Of a stretch of DNA of 14,652 nt, positions 6,466 through 13,377 are shown one piece after another. Source of the DNA: CAZDGV01 sp964505195. Its GTDB lineage: Bacteria > Bacteroidota > Bacteroidia > Chitinophagales > Chitinophagaceae. A program made the translations under genes and the position numbers. The notes under the pieces were generated by a model. The model was not told the origin of the DNA. It searched no databases and saw only the letters and a list, made by a program, of their open reading frames with translations. The DNA lies in NCBI GenBank assembly GCA_964505195.1, contig CAZDGV010000035.1, forward strand, positions 1 to 14,652. Direction: 5' to 3'. Numbering within the stretch: position 1 is the stretch's first letter; every line of letters begins with the position of its first letter.

Positions 6466-9195
6466 ATGCAGCGATACCGGAAATTATTTCTTTCATTCCT
6501 AATATGTTGTGGTTTTTTCACCGGGGCATATGCCCAGCGTGATACCTTGCCTATTTCGGTGGATCCTGAGCTGGAAGCTATTTTCAACGCGAAAGTCCCC
6601 AAAGAATACATCATTGCCGGCATTCAGGTAAGCGGTGCCAAAACCTTTGATTCCAGTTTGCTGGTTTCTATTTCGGGCATGAACGTGGGTGATAAAGTAG
6701 TGCTGCCCGGAGGAGATCTTTTCAGTCGCGTTATCAATAATATTTGGCGACAGCAATATTTCGAAGATGTTGCCATTTACCTCACCGCAGTTGACGGAAA
6801 AGAAATTTGGGTAGAATTGGTAGTGCAGGAAAGATCAAGATTGGGAAGCTATTCCATCAAAGGTATTCGCAAAGGCGAAGAGGAAGAACTGAAAGAAAAG
6901 ATCGGACTTTCTCCCAATAAAGTCATCACCGAAAATTTGCGGATGACAACAGTAGAGAAGATTGAAAAGTTTTACATCGACAAAGGATACCGACAAATAC
7001 AAGTTTCCATTGCCGAAAAACAAAATACGGTGAATGCCAACTTCCTTGACCTGGTGTTTACGGTAAACAAGGGCCCTAAAGTAAAAGTGAACGAAGTGTT
7101 CATTGCAGGCACTGAAAATATTACTGCCCTGCGGGTGAAGAAGAAAATGAAAGGCACCAAAGAAGTAGGGCGTTATAATTTCCGTGCCAACGAAGAAAAA
7201 CTGCTTTACGGAAAAAAAGAAAAGCCATCTTTTAAGAACTATCTCAACGATTTTGGTTTTCTGTCACTTAGCAAAACAAAAGAATTTTTAGATCCCTGGT
7301 TTCGTTTCAAACCTTTTGCTTCTGCCAAATTCAACAAAGAGAAGTACGAGGAAGACAAAGAAAATATTATTGAGTTCTACAACGCACAGGGCTACAGAGA
7401 TGCGGTGATAGAAAAGGATACACAGTATTACAGCAAGGAAGGCATGCTGAATGTGGAAGTCAAAGTGAAAGAAGGAAGAAAATATTATTTCGGCAATATG
7501 GTGTGGCGCGGCAACACCAAATACAGCGACTCCATCCTAACCAAATTGCTCGGCATTAAAAAAGGCGATGTGTACAATTTGGAAACCCTGAATAAAAAGT
7601 TGGGCAAGCAGCTTTCACAGGAAGGAGGGGATATCAGTGGTTTATATATGGACGACGGATACCTGTTCTTCCGCATTGATCCCGAAGAAACACGTGTTTA
7701 CAACGATACCATTGATTACGAAATTCGTATTGCAGAAGGTCCGCAGGCCACCATTCGTTCTGTGAATATTTCCGGAAACGATAAAACAAAAGAATATGTG
7801 GTGCGCCGCGAATTGCGCACCGTGCCCGGTGAAAAATTCAGCAGAGCAGATATCATGCGCTCTCAGCGTGAAATTTCCAACCTCAACTATTTCAATCAGG
7901 AAAAAATTGGCATCAATCCCGTTCCCAATCCTGATGATGGTACGGTAGATATCAATTATTCCCTGGAAGAAAAATCATCTGATCAGCTGGAGTTGAGCGC
8001 AGGGTGGGGAGGATTGATAGGACTTACAGGAACAGTGGGTATTACCTTCAACAATTTCTCGTTAAAGAACATCACCAAGAAATCTGCTTGGGATCCGCTT
8101 CCCTCCGGTGATGGTCAAAGATTATCGTTGCGTGTTCAATCGAATGGTCCCTCTTTCAGCTCACAGAATTTTTCATTCACAGAACCTTGGCTGGGAGGAA
8201 AACGCCGCAATGCATTTACGGTTAGTGTTTTTCGTACCCGCTTCGCCAATGCATTTGACCCGGTTACTTTTTTGCCAACACGCAACCGGGGCGAAAATCA
8301 ATACATGCGCACCACCGGTGCTACCATATCGCTTGGAAGACAGCTCAAATGGCCCGACGACTTTTTCAATTTTGTAGTGGCGGCCAACTTCACGCAGTAT
8401 AAATTAAAGGACTATCCCATTTTCCCGGAATTACGTGAGGGCGTTTCCAACAACTTTAATATTCGCTTTCAGCTGATACGTTCTTCTATCGACCAGCCGA
8501 TGTTCCCGCGTTCGGGTTCCAACTTTTCACTGCAGGCAGCCATCACGCCACCGTTTTCGTTGTTCCGTGATCTTTCTGTTTATGATAATCCCGCAGAAAA
8601 GTATCGTCTCGTAGAATTTCATAAATGGCGATTCAATGCGGAATGGTTTGTGCCTATCGGCAAGCCAATGGGAGCAGAAAAAAATCGCCAGTTTGTATTG
8701 CGCGCAGCGGCTAAATTTGGTTTCATTGGTCGCTACAACAAATCCCTGAGTATTTCTCCGTTTGAACGCTTCCAGGTGGGTGATGCAGGCTTACAGAACA
8801 ACTTCGGTATTCTTGGTTTCGATATCATCGCACACCGCGGTTATCCGGTATATGAAACTTCCAATCCGCGCCTCAATCCCGATCAGCAATCGGCCAATCA
8901 GTTTTTTACCATCTTCAATAAGTACAGTTTAGAAATGCGCTATCCGCTTAGCACCAACCCAAGCAGCACCATTTTCGGCTTGGCATTTTTTGAAGCTGCT
9001 AATGGTTGGTACGATTTCAAACAGTACAACCCCTTCAAGCTTCGTCGCAGTACCGGTTTTGGTATGCGCTTTTTCCTTCCCATGTTTGGTTTGCTTGGCT
9101 TCGACTATGGGTTGGGGCTCGACAGATATTTCCCCGGCGCCAGACTGCGCGATGTGAGCCGCTTTACCTTTATGCTGGGCTTTGAACCTGAATAA
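6466..9195 (+). CDS. bamA: BamA-type outer-membrane protein assembly factor
   Basis: A 909-residue Omp85-family protein, the central subunit of the machine that inserts beta-barrel proteins into the outer membrane. A signal peptide with cleavage after AYA (residue 23) opens the protein. POTRA repeats fill about residues 45-500 (for example IAGIQVSGAKTFDSSLL, YSIKGIRKGEEEELKEKIGL, VKVNEVFIAGTENITALRV, ATIRSVNISGNDKTKEYVV). A charged insertion at about 230-285 (KKEKPSFKNYLNDFGF, then FRFKPFASAKFNKEKYEEDK) is of a kind seen in Bacteroidota BamA proteins. The barrel starts near residue 506 (DQLELSAGWGGLIG). The conserved loop motif RGF/RGY appears as HRGY at 790-793. The 130-nt gap after uppS contains a hairpin and at best a weak promoter box (TTATTTTG, 6383-6390), so transcription may run through from uppS. 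An OmpH-like chaperone gene follows directly, fitting a joint role in outer-membrane biogenesis. Confidence 0.95.
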   Translation: MQRYRKLFLSFLICCGFFTGAYAQRDTLPISVDPELEAIFNAKVPKEYIIAGIQVSGAKTFDSSLLVSISGMNVGDKVVLPGGDLFSRVINNIWRQQYFEDVAIYLTAVDGKEIWVELVVQERSRLGSYSIKGIRKGEEEELKEKIGLSPNKVITENLRMTTVEKIEKFYIDKGYRQIQVSIAEKQNTVNANFLDLVFTVNKGPKVKVNEVFIAGTENITALRVKKKMKGTKEVGRYNFRANEEKLLYGKKEKPSFKNYLNDFGFLSLSKTKEFLDPWFRFKPFASAKFNKEKYEEDKENIIEFYNAQGYRDAVIEKDTQYYSKEGMLNVEVKVKEGRKYYFGNMVWRGNTKYSDSILTKLLGIKKGDVYNLETLNKKLGKQLSQEGGDISGLYMDDGYLFFRIDPEETRVYNDTIDYEIRIAEGPQATIRSVNISGNDKTKEYVVRRELRTVPGEKFSRADIMRSQREISNLNYFNQEKIGINPVPNPDDGTVDINYSLEEKSSDQLELSAGWGGLIGLTGTVGITFNNFSLKNITKKSAWDPLPSGDGQRLSLRVQSNGPSFSSQNFSFTEPWLGGKRRNAFTVSVFRTRFANAFDPVTFLPTRNRGENQYMRTTGATISLGRQLKWPDDFFNFVVAANFTQYKLKDYPIFPELREGVSNNFNIRFQLIRSSIDQPMFPRSGSNFSLQAAITPPFSLFRDLSVYDNPAEKYRLVEFHKWRFNAEWFVPIGKPMGAEKNRQFVLRAAAKFGFIGRYNKSLSISPFERFQVGDAGLQNNFGILGFDIIAHRGYPVYETSNPRLNPDQQSANQFFTIFNKYSLEMRYPLSTNPSSTIFGLAFFEAANGWYDFKQYNPFKLRRSTGFGMRFFLPMFGLLGFDYGLGLDRYFPGARLRDVSRFTFMLGFEPE

Positions 9196-9211
9196 TCTTA
9201 AACGCATGTAT

Positions 9212-9727
9212 ATGAAGAGATTTGCTTTAATGAACATGCTGTTGCTGGCATTGGTAGCCAACAGCTTCGCACAGCGATATGCTATTGTGGATACCCGCTA
9301 TATCCTCGAAAAGATTCCCGAGTACAAAGAAGCCAATCAGAAACTGGAGCAAACGGCAGATATCTGGCAGAAAGAAATCGATATCAAACAATCAGAGCTC
9401 GATAAAATGTACCGTCAGCTCGATGCTGAGCGTGTGATGCTGAGCCCCGAATTGCTGAAAAAGCGCGAAGATGAAATCTTCAATAAAGAGAAGGAAATAC
9501 GTGAAATGCAGCGCAAGCGATTTGGTTACGAGGGCGACTATTTTCGTAAAAAACAGGAGCTGGTAAAGCCTATTCAGGACAAGGTATATAATGCCATTCA
9601 GAAAATGGCTACTGAACGCATGTTTGACTTCGTTTTGGATAAAAGTGAGGGAATAACCGTTATATTTGCCGACCCGAAACTGGACCGCAGCGATGATGTA
9701 CTCAAGATGCTAGGTTTGAAGCTTTGA
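9212..9727 (+). CDS. OmpH/Skp-family periplasmic chaperone (first copy)
   Basis: A 171-residue protein when started at the ATG at 9212. That start gives a clean signal peptide (MKRFALMNMLLLALVANSFA, cleavage after Ala20), followed by QRYAIVDTRYILEKIPEYKEA, the classic OmpH opening. An ATG at 9206 adds only Met-Tyr, and a TTG at 9182 would overlap bamA and spoil the signal peptide, so both are less likely. Residues about 40-125 are a charged, heptad-like coiled coil (KQSELDKMYRQLDAERVML, KEKEIREMQRKRFGYEGDYF). The C-terminal core (FDFVLDKSEGITVIFADPKL) completes the trimer base. Skp-like proteins hold unfolded outer-membrane proteins in the periplasm and deliver them to BamA, whose gene ends only 16 nt upstream. 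Confidence 0.9.
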   Translation: MKRFALMNMLLLALVANSFAQRYAIVDTRYILEKIPEYKEANQKLEQTADIWQKEIDIKQSELDKMYRQLDAERVMLSPELLKKREDEIFNKEKEIREMQRKRFGYEGDYFRKKQELVKPIQDKVYNAIQKMATERMFDFVLDKSEGITVIFADPKLDRSDDVLKMLGLKL

Positions 9728-9790
9728 GCAACCGTCGGGTCTATATCGGGGAAAAGTAAACCGACTTAAAACAAAAGAAAGATTAATACC

Positions 9791-10333
9791 ATGAAAAAAT
9801 CAATTGCCGTTGTGCTGGTTAGCATCGCATTGCTCGGAGCGCATCATGCAAATGCACAGGCCAAATTAGGCCACATTAATACTGTAGAGCTGATTCAAGC
9901 CATGCCTGAAACCAAAAAGGCACAGGATCAAATGCAAAAAACGCAAGACTCTATGCGTTTGGTTTACTCCGAGCTGGTACAGGAGTTTAATCAGCGTGAC
10001 AGTGTGTTTGCAGCTGATTCTGCACAGTGGACGCCCACCAAGCGCAATATGAAGCGTGAAGAGCTCGGACAGCTTTATGTGAAGCTTCAGAACTTCCAAA
10101 ATGAATCACAGGAATACATGGAGGCAAAGCAGCAAGAGCTTTATGCCCCCGTTCAGAAAATGGCGCTGGATGCCATTCAAACCGTAGCCAAAGCAAACGC
10201 ATACACGTATGTATTCAGCCGCGATGCCTTGCTGGTTGTTCCTACAAGTGACGACTTGCTTCCGTTGGTGAAGAAGCATCTCAAAATTGCAGATACGCCG
10301 CCGGGCGCTCCGCGTCCCGCTACAAAACAATAA
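9791..10333 (+). CDS. OmpH/Skp-family periplasmic chaperone (second copy)
   Basis: A 180-residue paralogue of the preceding protein. The signal peptide is cleaved after ANA (residue 22). The mature part opens AKLGHINTVELIQAMPETKKA, the standard OmpH start, and continues with a long charged coiled-coil arm at about 45-130 (QMQKTQDSMRLVYSELVQEF, QNFQNESQEYMEAKQQELY). The closing strand/helix (YTYVFSRDALLVVPTSDDLL, VKKHLKI) is followed by a short Pro/Ala-rich tail. Tandem ompH genes after bamA are typical of Bacteroidota, and the two copies are diverged enough to have separate client ranges or to form mixed trimers; that part is inference. A strong intrinsic terminator follows the stop codon within 5 nt and closes the uppS-bamA-ompH-ompH unit. 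Confidence 0.9.
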   Translation: MKKSIAVVLVSIALLGAHHANAQAKLGHINTVELIQAMPETKKAQDQMQKTQDSMRLVYSELVQEFNQRDSVFAADSAQWTPTKRNMKREELGQLYVKLQNFQNESQEYMEAKQQELYAPVQKMALDAIQTVAKANAYTYVFSRDALLVVPTSDDLLPLVKKHLKIADTPPGAPRPATKQ

Positions 10334-10336
10334 TTC

Positions 10337-10366
10337 AAAGCCGCTCCGATCAGGAGCGGCTTTTTT
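10337..10366 (+). terminator. Intrinsic terminator after the second ompH
   Basis: AAAGCCGCTCC (10337-10347) pairs perfectly with GGAGCGGCTTT (10353-10363) around a 5-nt GATCA loop, and a run of six T (10361-10366) follows the GC-rich stem. This is a textbook rho-independent terminator, just after the ompH stop codon. Confidence 0.92.
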
Positions 10367-10383
10367 GATTTACTACGATTTTT

Positions 10384-10391
10384 TACATTTG
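10384..10391 (+). promoter_or_regulatory. Bacteroidota -7 box abutting murI
   Basis: TACATTTG matches TAnnTTTG and ends only 5 nt before the murI ATG at 10397. Transcription would be expected to begin about 4-8 nt downstream of the box, at or next to the start codon. A TTTG at 10364-10367, made partly from the terminator T-run, lies 16 nt upstream and could serve as a somewhat close -33 element. Confidence 0.55.
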
Positions 10392-10396
10392 AAAAG

Positions 10397-11230
10397 ATGG
10401 CAGCGCAACATCCCATTGGTGTTTTCGATTCCGGCTATGGCGGGCTAACCGTATTGAAAGAGTTTATGGCATCGCTGCCGCAATACGATTATCTCTATTT
10501 AGGCGATAATGCTAGGGCGCCTTATGGTACCAGGTCTTTTGAAACGGTATATGAATACACGCGCGCATGCGTGGAATGGTTTTTTGATCAGGGTTGTCCG
10601 CTAGTAATTCTAGCTTGTAATACCGCTTCTGCTAAGGCACTTCGCACCATTCAGCAAAAGGACTTGCCAGCAAAGTATCCCGGAAAGCGGGTATTGGGGG
10701 TTATACGTCCTACTGCCGAAATGATTGGACAGTGCAGCAAAAGCAAAGCAATTGGAATACTTGCTACTACGGGTACGGTAAAATCTATGTCGTATCCCAT
10801 TGAAATCGAAAAGTTTTTCCCCGAAGTGGCGGTGTATCAGCAAGAATGTCCACTTTGGGTGCCCCTGATCGAAAGCAATGAATATGATAATGCCGGTGCT
10901 GATTTTTTCATAAAAAAATATATCGCTCAGCTGCTGGCACAATCTGCCGATATCGATGCCATATTACTGGCCTGCACACACTATCCGCTTATTGCAGATC
11001 AAATTCGCAGGCATTTGCCGCAACATATTCAGCTGCTTTCCCAAGGACCGATCGTTGCCAGCAGTTTGGCCCATTATCTACAACGTCACCCTGAAATAGA
11101 AACTTTGCTCAGCAAGGGCCATCCGCCTCGGTTTTGCACGACGGATGAAACCGCCGATTTTGATTTACACGCAGGGATGTTTTTTGGAGCATCGCTGCAA
11201 TCGGAGCTGGTGCGACTAAAAAATCACTAA
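10397..11230 (+). CDS. murI: Glutamate racemase
   Basis: A 277-residue cofactor-independent racemase that converts L- to D-glutamate for peptidoglycan stem peptides in the cytoplasm. The two catalytic cysteines are visible: Cys74 in VILACNTASA and Cys193 in ILLACTHYPLI. The substrate-binding opening IGVFDSGYGGLTVLKE (Asp11, Ser12) and LGDNARAPYGTRS (Asp37, Tyr43) are also intact. Length is normal. The start cannot lie further downstream, because IGVFDSGYGG begins only six codons after this ATG. It follows the ompH genes, as is usual in Bacteroidota, but here a strong terminator and its own -7 box separate it from them, so it is probably transcribed independently. Confidence 0.97.
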   Translation: MAAQHPIGVFDSGYGGLTVLKEFMASLPQYDYLYLGDNARAPYGTRSFETVYEYTRACVEWFFDQGCPLVILACNTASAKALRTIQQKDLPAKYPGKRVLGVIRPTAEMIGQCSKSKAIGILATTGTVKSMSYPIEIEKFFPEVAVYQQECPLWVPLIESNEYDNAGADFFIKKYIAQLLAQSADIDAILLACTHYPLIADQIRRHLPQHIQLLSQGPIVASSLAHYLQRHPEIETLLSKGHPPRFCTTDETADFDLHAGMFFGASLQSELVRLKNH

Positions 11231-11288
11231 ATCTGCCTGATTTGCAATAAAAAAGGCACAAAAAGCGATGTTTTTCGCCTCCTTCGCT

Positions 11289-11296
11289 TACCTTTG
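11289..11296 (+). promoter_or_regulatory. Bacteroidota -7 box for the rpmH operon
   Basis: TACCTTTG matches TAnnTTTG. It lies about 104 nt upstream of the rpmH ATG, implying a leader of about 95-100 nt. The -33 region holds a T-run (11271-11275) rather than a clear TTTG. It is the only matching box I found in the 170-nt gap between murI and rpmH. Confidence 0.6.
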
Positions 11297-11400
11297 CCCT
11301 CCCTTTCACAGGCGGTGGGAAGTGGTGTTCTCACTGGTTTAAAAAACAAGATCGATCTCGGCTTCTCCCCGGGTCATTTTTAAACGATTAAAACATTGTT

Positions 11401-11565
11401 ATGGCACAAAAGCGTACCTATCAACCTTCGAAGCGTCGTCGTAAAACCACACATGGTTTCCGTAAGCGCATGCAAACTGCCAATGGCAGAAAAGTACTTG
11501 CCAGCCGTCGTGCAAAAGGCCGTCATAAGCTTACAATCAGCGATGAGCGCATTGGTAAAAAGTAA
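11401..11565 (+). CDS. rpmH: 50S ribosomal protein L34
   Basis: A 54-residue, very basic protein, MAQKRTYQPSKRRRKTTHGF onwards, ending SDERIGKK. The L34 signature KRTYQPSxxRR, the HGFRKRM segment, TANGRKVLASRRAKGRHKL and the closing positively charged tail are all present. Compared with the usual MKRTxQPS start it has a short Met-Ala-Gln extension, and no other start fits. L34 is part of the large ribosomal subunit. The gene heads rpmH-rnpA-yidD, an order kept across many bacteria. It has its own -7 box about 100 nt upstream and is followed 23 nt after its stop by an intrinsic terminator. Confidence 0.97.
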   Translation: MAQKRTYQPSKRRRKTTHGFRKRMQTANGRKVLASRRAKGRHKLTISDERIGKK

Positions 11566-11588
11566 ATCGAATTGAAAATACGATATGC

Positions 11589-11617
11589 AAAAGCTCTCTT
11601 CATCGGGAGCTTTTTTT
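11589..11617 (+). terminator. Intrinsic terminator/attenuator between rpmH and rnpA
   Basis: AAAAGCTCTC (11589-11598) pairs with GGGAGCTTTT (11605-11614), with one G-U pair, around a 6-nt TTCATC loop. Seven T follow from 11611. The rnpA ATG begins 7 nt after the T-run. No TAnnTTTG box is visible between rpmH and rnpA, so some read-through is probably needed for rnpA and yidD. Confidence 0.85.
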
Positions 11618-11624
11618 ATTTTAG

Positions 11625-12035
11625 ATGCAGATGACGCAACGCAAATACAGTTTTAGCAAAGGAGAGCGGCTCAAGCGCAGGAAGCAGATCGATTTGCTTT
11701 TTCGCACAGGCAAGCGCATTTCCATTCCCGGCTTTATCCTCTACTACCGCTTTGAAAGCAATCTTCAGGGCACATGCCCCTTGCTTGCGGGAGTGGCTGT
11801 AAGTGCGCGTAATTTTCGAAAAGCAGTACAGCGTAATCGCATCAAGCGTCAGCTGCGCGAAGCGCTGCGTTTGCAAAAACATGCACTGGAAGATGCTTTA
11901 AAACAAAGCAACAGGGCACTTGACATTTTTGTGGTGTTTACCGGCAAGGAACTGCCTGCTTTTGAAACCGTTTTTTCATCTTGCGGTAACCTGCTTTTAA
12001 AAGTTCAACAGCTTGTAGATGAAAACGCTTCGTGA
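11625..12035 (+). CDS. rnpA: Ribonuclease P protein component
   Basis: A 136-residue basic protein that binds the RNase P RNA and helps it remove 5' leaders from tRNA precursors. The hallmark RNR motif lies in RKAVQRNRIKRQLREALR (about residues 65-82). The N-terminal SFSKGERLKRRKQIDLLFRTGKR is the typical substrate-leader-binding opening, and DIFVVFTGKELPAFE with a C-terminal helix finishes the fold. A second in-frame ATG at 11631 would remove only two residues, and I cannot choose between them. The gene starts 7 nt after the T-run of an intrinsic terminator and overlaps the next gene by 17 nt, suggesting translational coupling with yidD. Confidence 0.95.
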   Translation: MQMTQRKYSFSKGERLKRRKQIDLLFRTGKRISIPGFILYYRFESNLQGTCPLLAGVAVSARNFRKAVQRNRIKRQLREALRLQKHALEDALKQSNRALDIFVVFTGKELPAFETVFSSCGNLLLKVQQLVDENAS

Positions 12036-12273
12036 TATTGCGATTGCCCCCTTCATTTTACTGATCCGATTTTATCAGTATGCGTTGTCGCCGATGATCG
12101 GTCCTAAATGCAGGTATATCCCCACCTGCAGCCACTATGGCATTGAAGCATTGCGCATACATGGCCCTATCAAAGGCCTGTGGCTTACAATGAGAAGAAT
12201 CGCTCGCTGCCACCCCTGGGGCGGAAGCGGATATGATCCTGTACCACCGCCAAGCGCTGACAAAAGAAAATAA
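12019..12273 (+). CDS. yidD: Membrane protein insertion efficiency factor YidD
   Basis: An 84-residue protein of the YidD family, an amphipathic inner-membrane-associated factor thought to assist YidC-dependent membrane insertion. The family signature is complete: a hydrophobic N-terminal helix with LIRFYQYALSPMIGPKCRYIPTCSHYGIEAL, a third cysteine in RRIARCHPWGGSGYDPVP, and the three conserved cysteines at residues 31, 37 and 64. The start overlaps the end of rnpA by 17 nt in another frame, the usual arrangement. yidC does not follow, unlike in many Proteobacteria and Firmicutes; instead sodA lies convergent downstream. The stop codon lies in the A-rich side of the sodA terminator. Confidence 0.95.
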   Translation: MKTLRDIAIAPFILLIRFYQYALSPMIGPKCRYIPTCSHYGIEALRIHGPIKGLWLTMRRIARCHPWGGSGYDPVPPPSADKRK

Positions 12274-12308
12274 AAAAGCCATCCGCCTAAATATGAATCG
12301 GATGGCTT
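12271..12308 (-). terminator. Convergent-gene terminator shared by sodA (strong) and yidD (weak)
   Basis: AAGCCATCCG (12276-12285) and CGGATGGCTT (12299-12308) form a perfect 10-bp stem around a 13-nt loop. Read on the minus strand, the stem is followed by a run of T (complement of 12272-12277), giving a good terminator for sodA. On the plus strand only two T follow, so it is weaker for yidD. The yidD stop codon (12271-12273) lies inside the element. Confidence 0.82.
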
Positions 12309-12325
12309 GATGTAAAGTCAGCAGA

Positions 12326-12937
12326 TTATTTCATAGCTGCATCAAAACGCGCAGCGATCTTGTTCCAGTTTACTACATTCCAAAACGCACCGAGATAATC
12401 AGCACGGCGATTTTGATATTTGAGATAGTATGCGTGCTCCCATACATCTACCCCCAGCAGTGGGGTGCCGGGGCATTCAGCAATATCCATCAGTGGATTG
12501 TCTTGGTTGGGTGTTGAACAAATGCAAAGCTGCTTTTTGCTATCCACACAAAGCCAGGCCCAGCCGCTTCCGAAACGGGTTAAGCCCGCACTGGCAAACT
12601 TCTCTTTGAATGCATCAAAAGAACCAAAAGCGGCATTGATGGCATCGGCCAATGCACCGGAAGGATTGCCCCCGGCATTGGGCGCCAAAGATTCCCAGAA
12701 GAAATGGTGATTCCAGTGGCCGCCTCCGTTGTTGCGTACGGCAACGCTGATTTTTCCGGCATGCGCAACCAGCTCTTCCAGCGATTTATTTTCATGTTCT
12801 GTACCAGCAATGGCTTTGTTCAGATTATCTACATATGCCTGGTGATGCTTGCCATGGTGAATTTGCATGGTGAGTGTGTCGATGTGTGGCTCCAGCGCAT
12901 CGTGGGCGTAAGGTAGAGGTGCGAGTGTAAATGACAT
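12326..12937 (-). CDS. sodA: Superoxide dismutase, Mn/Fe family (manganese type by motif)
   Basis: A 203-residue enzyme that dismutates superoxide to oxygen and hydrogen peroxide. Metal ligands are His27 (MQIHHGKHHQAYV), His77 (GGGHWNHHFFW), Asp164 and His168 (LLGVDVWEHAYYLKYQNRR). Tyr35 is the second-sphere tyrosine. Gly-rich NNGGGHWNHH together with Gln145 in STPNQDNPLM is the pattern of Mn-type enzymes; Fe-type enzymes carry their active-site Gln in the earlier motif. Cambialistic use cannot be excluded from sequence. No signal peptide, so it is cytoplasmic. Four cysteines (130, 138, 140, 155) cluster in the C-terminal domain away from the ligands. The start follows an AT-rich leader with a -7 box, and a good terminator lies just after the stop. 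Confidence 0.95.
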   Translation of the reverse strand: MSFTLAPLPYAHDALEPHIDTLTMQIHHGKHHQAYVDNLNKAIAGTEHENKSLEELVAHAGKISVAVRNNGGGHWNHHFFWESLAPNAGGNPSGALADAINAAFGSFDAFKEKFASAGLTRFGSGWAWLCVDSKKQLCICSTPNQDNPLMDIAECPGTPLLGVDVWEHAYYLKYQNRRADYLGAFWNVVNWNKIAARFDAAMK

Positions 12938-12983
12938 GGTGTTAAATTTTCAAATAATAAAATGAGCAATGTTACAGGAACAA

Positions 12984-12991
12984 CAAAATTA
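12984..12991 (-). promoter_or_regulatory. Bacteroidota -7 box for sodA
   Basis: On the minus strand this reads TAATTTTG, matching TAnnTTTG, 46 nt upstream of the sodA ATG. The leader would be about 40 nt and AT-rich. No clear -33 TTTG is seen at the right distance. The box lies in the 107-nt gap between the end of tadA and sodA, so sodA need not depend on tadA transcription. Confidence 0.5.
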
Positions 12992-13044
12992 GTCGCTCTT
13001 GGTTGAACATCGGCTTGCTTTGTTTACAAAATCCTTTGCTTCTT

Positions 13045-13377
13045 TTAGGAGGATCGGCGGGCAGCAAAAAATGCTTTCATGAGTGCTGCGCAATCTTCTT
13101 TTAAAATACCTTTAGTAACGCTGGCTTTCTGATGAAAAGGCCATTGGCCCGAACCTGCCTCGTAATTGCCCGTTATGTGCAGGTGGCCATTTTTTTCGTC
13201 ATCTGCACCCCATACAATGCGATTCAGCTTGCTCCAGTATAGGGCTCCCGTACACATCAAACAGGGTTCAACCGTTACGTACAAAGTTGCTTCGGGCAGG
13301 TATTTGCTTCCTAGCTGACTAAAAGCCGAAGTGAGGGCAATGATCTCAGCATGGGCTGTGCAATCGTTCAGTTTTTC
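13045..13377 (-). CDS. tadA: tRNA-specific adenosine deaminase TadA, N-terminus lost in assembly gap
   Basis: The 110 C-terminal residues of a zinc-dependent deaminase; the 5' end lies in the run of N. The zinc and catalytic motif HAE (His 9 and Glu 11 of the fragment) and the second zinc motif VEPCLMC (Cys 39, Cys 42) are intact. CTAHAEIIALTSA, LYVTVEPCLMCTGALYWSKL and RIVWGADDEKNG fit the TadA family, which makes inosine at the wobble position of tRNA. By comparison with TadA, where this His is near residue 57, about 48 residues are missing. Another nucleoside or guanine deaminase of the same fold is less likely but possible. The open frame that seems to continue across the N run into plus-strand sequence is an artefact. 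Confidence 0.85.
   Translation of the reverse strand, partial: EKLNDCTAHAEIIALTSAFSQLGSKYLPEATLYVTVEPCLMCTGALYWSKLNRIVWGADDEKNGHLHITGNYEAGSGQWPFHQKASVTKGILKEDCAALMKAFFAARRSS

Noticed and set aside
9182..9211. TTG start for the first ompH overlapping the end of bamA
   Set aside because: It would add residues before a well-formed signal peptide that starts at the ATG at 9212.
9728..9790. GTCGG...CCGAC pairing between the two ompH genes
   Set aside because: Only five base pairs with a long loop and no T-run; likely chance within an operon spacer.
11229..11280. Possible terminator for murI (AAATC/GATTT, and AGGC..AAAAA/TTTTT..GCCT pairings)
   Set aside because: The stems are short or interrupted, AT-rich and without a following T-run; the second overlaps the rpmH promoter region. 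Not convincing enough to annotate.
11349..11358. AGATCGATCT palindrome upstream of rpmH as an operator, or the rpmH region as a replication origin
   Set aside because: A 10-bp palindrome is expected by chance at this scale. No DnaA-box cluster (TTATCCACA-like) or dnaA/dnaN gene is present.
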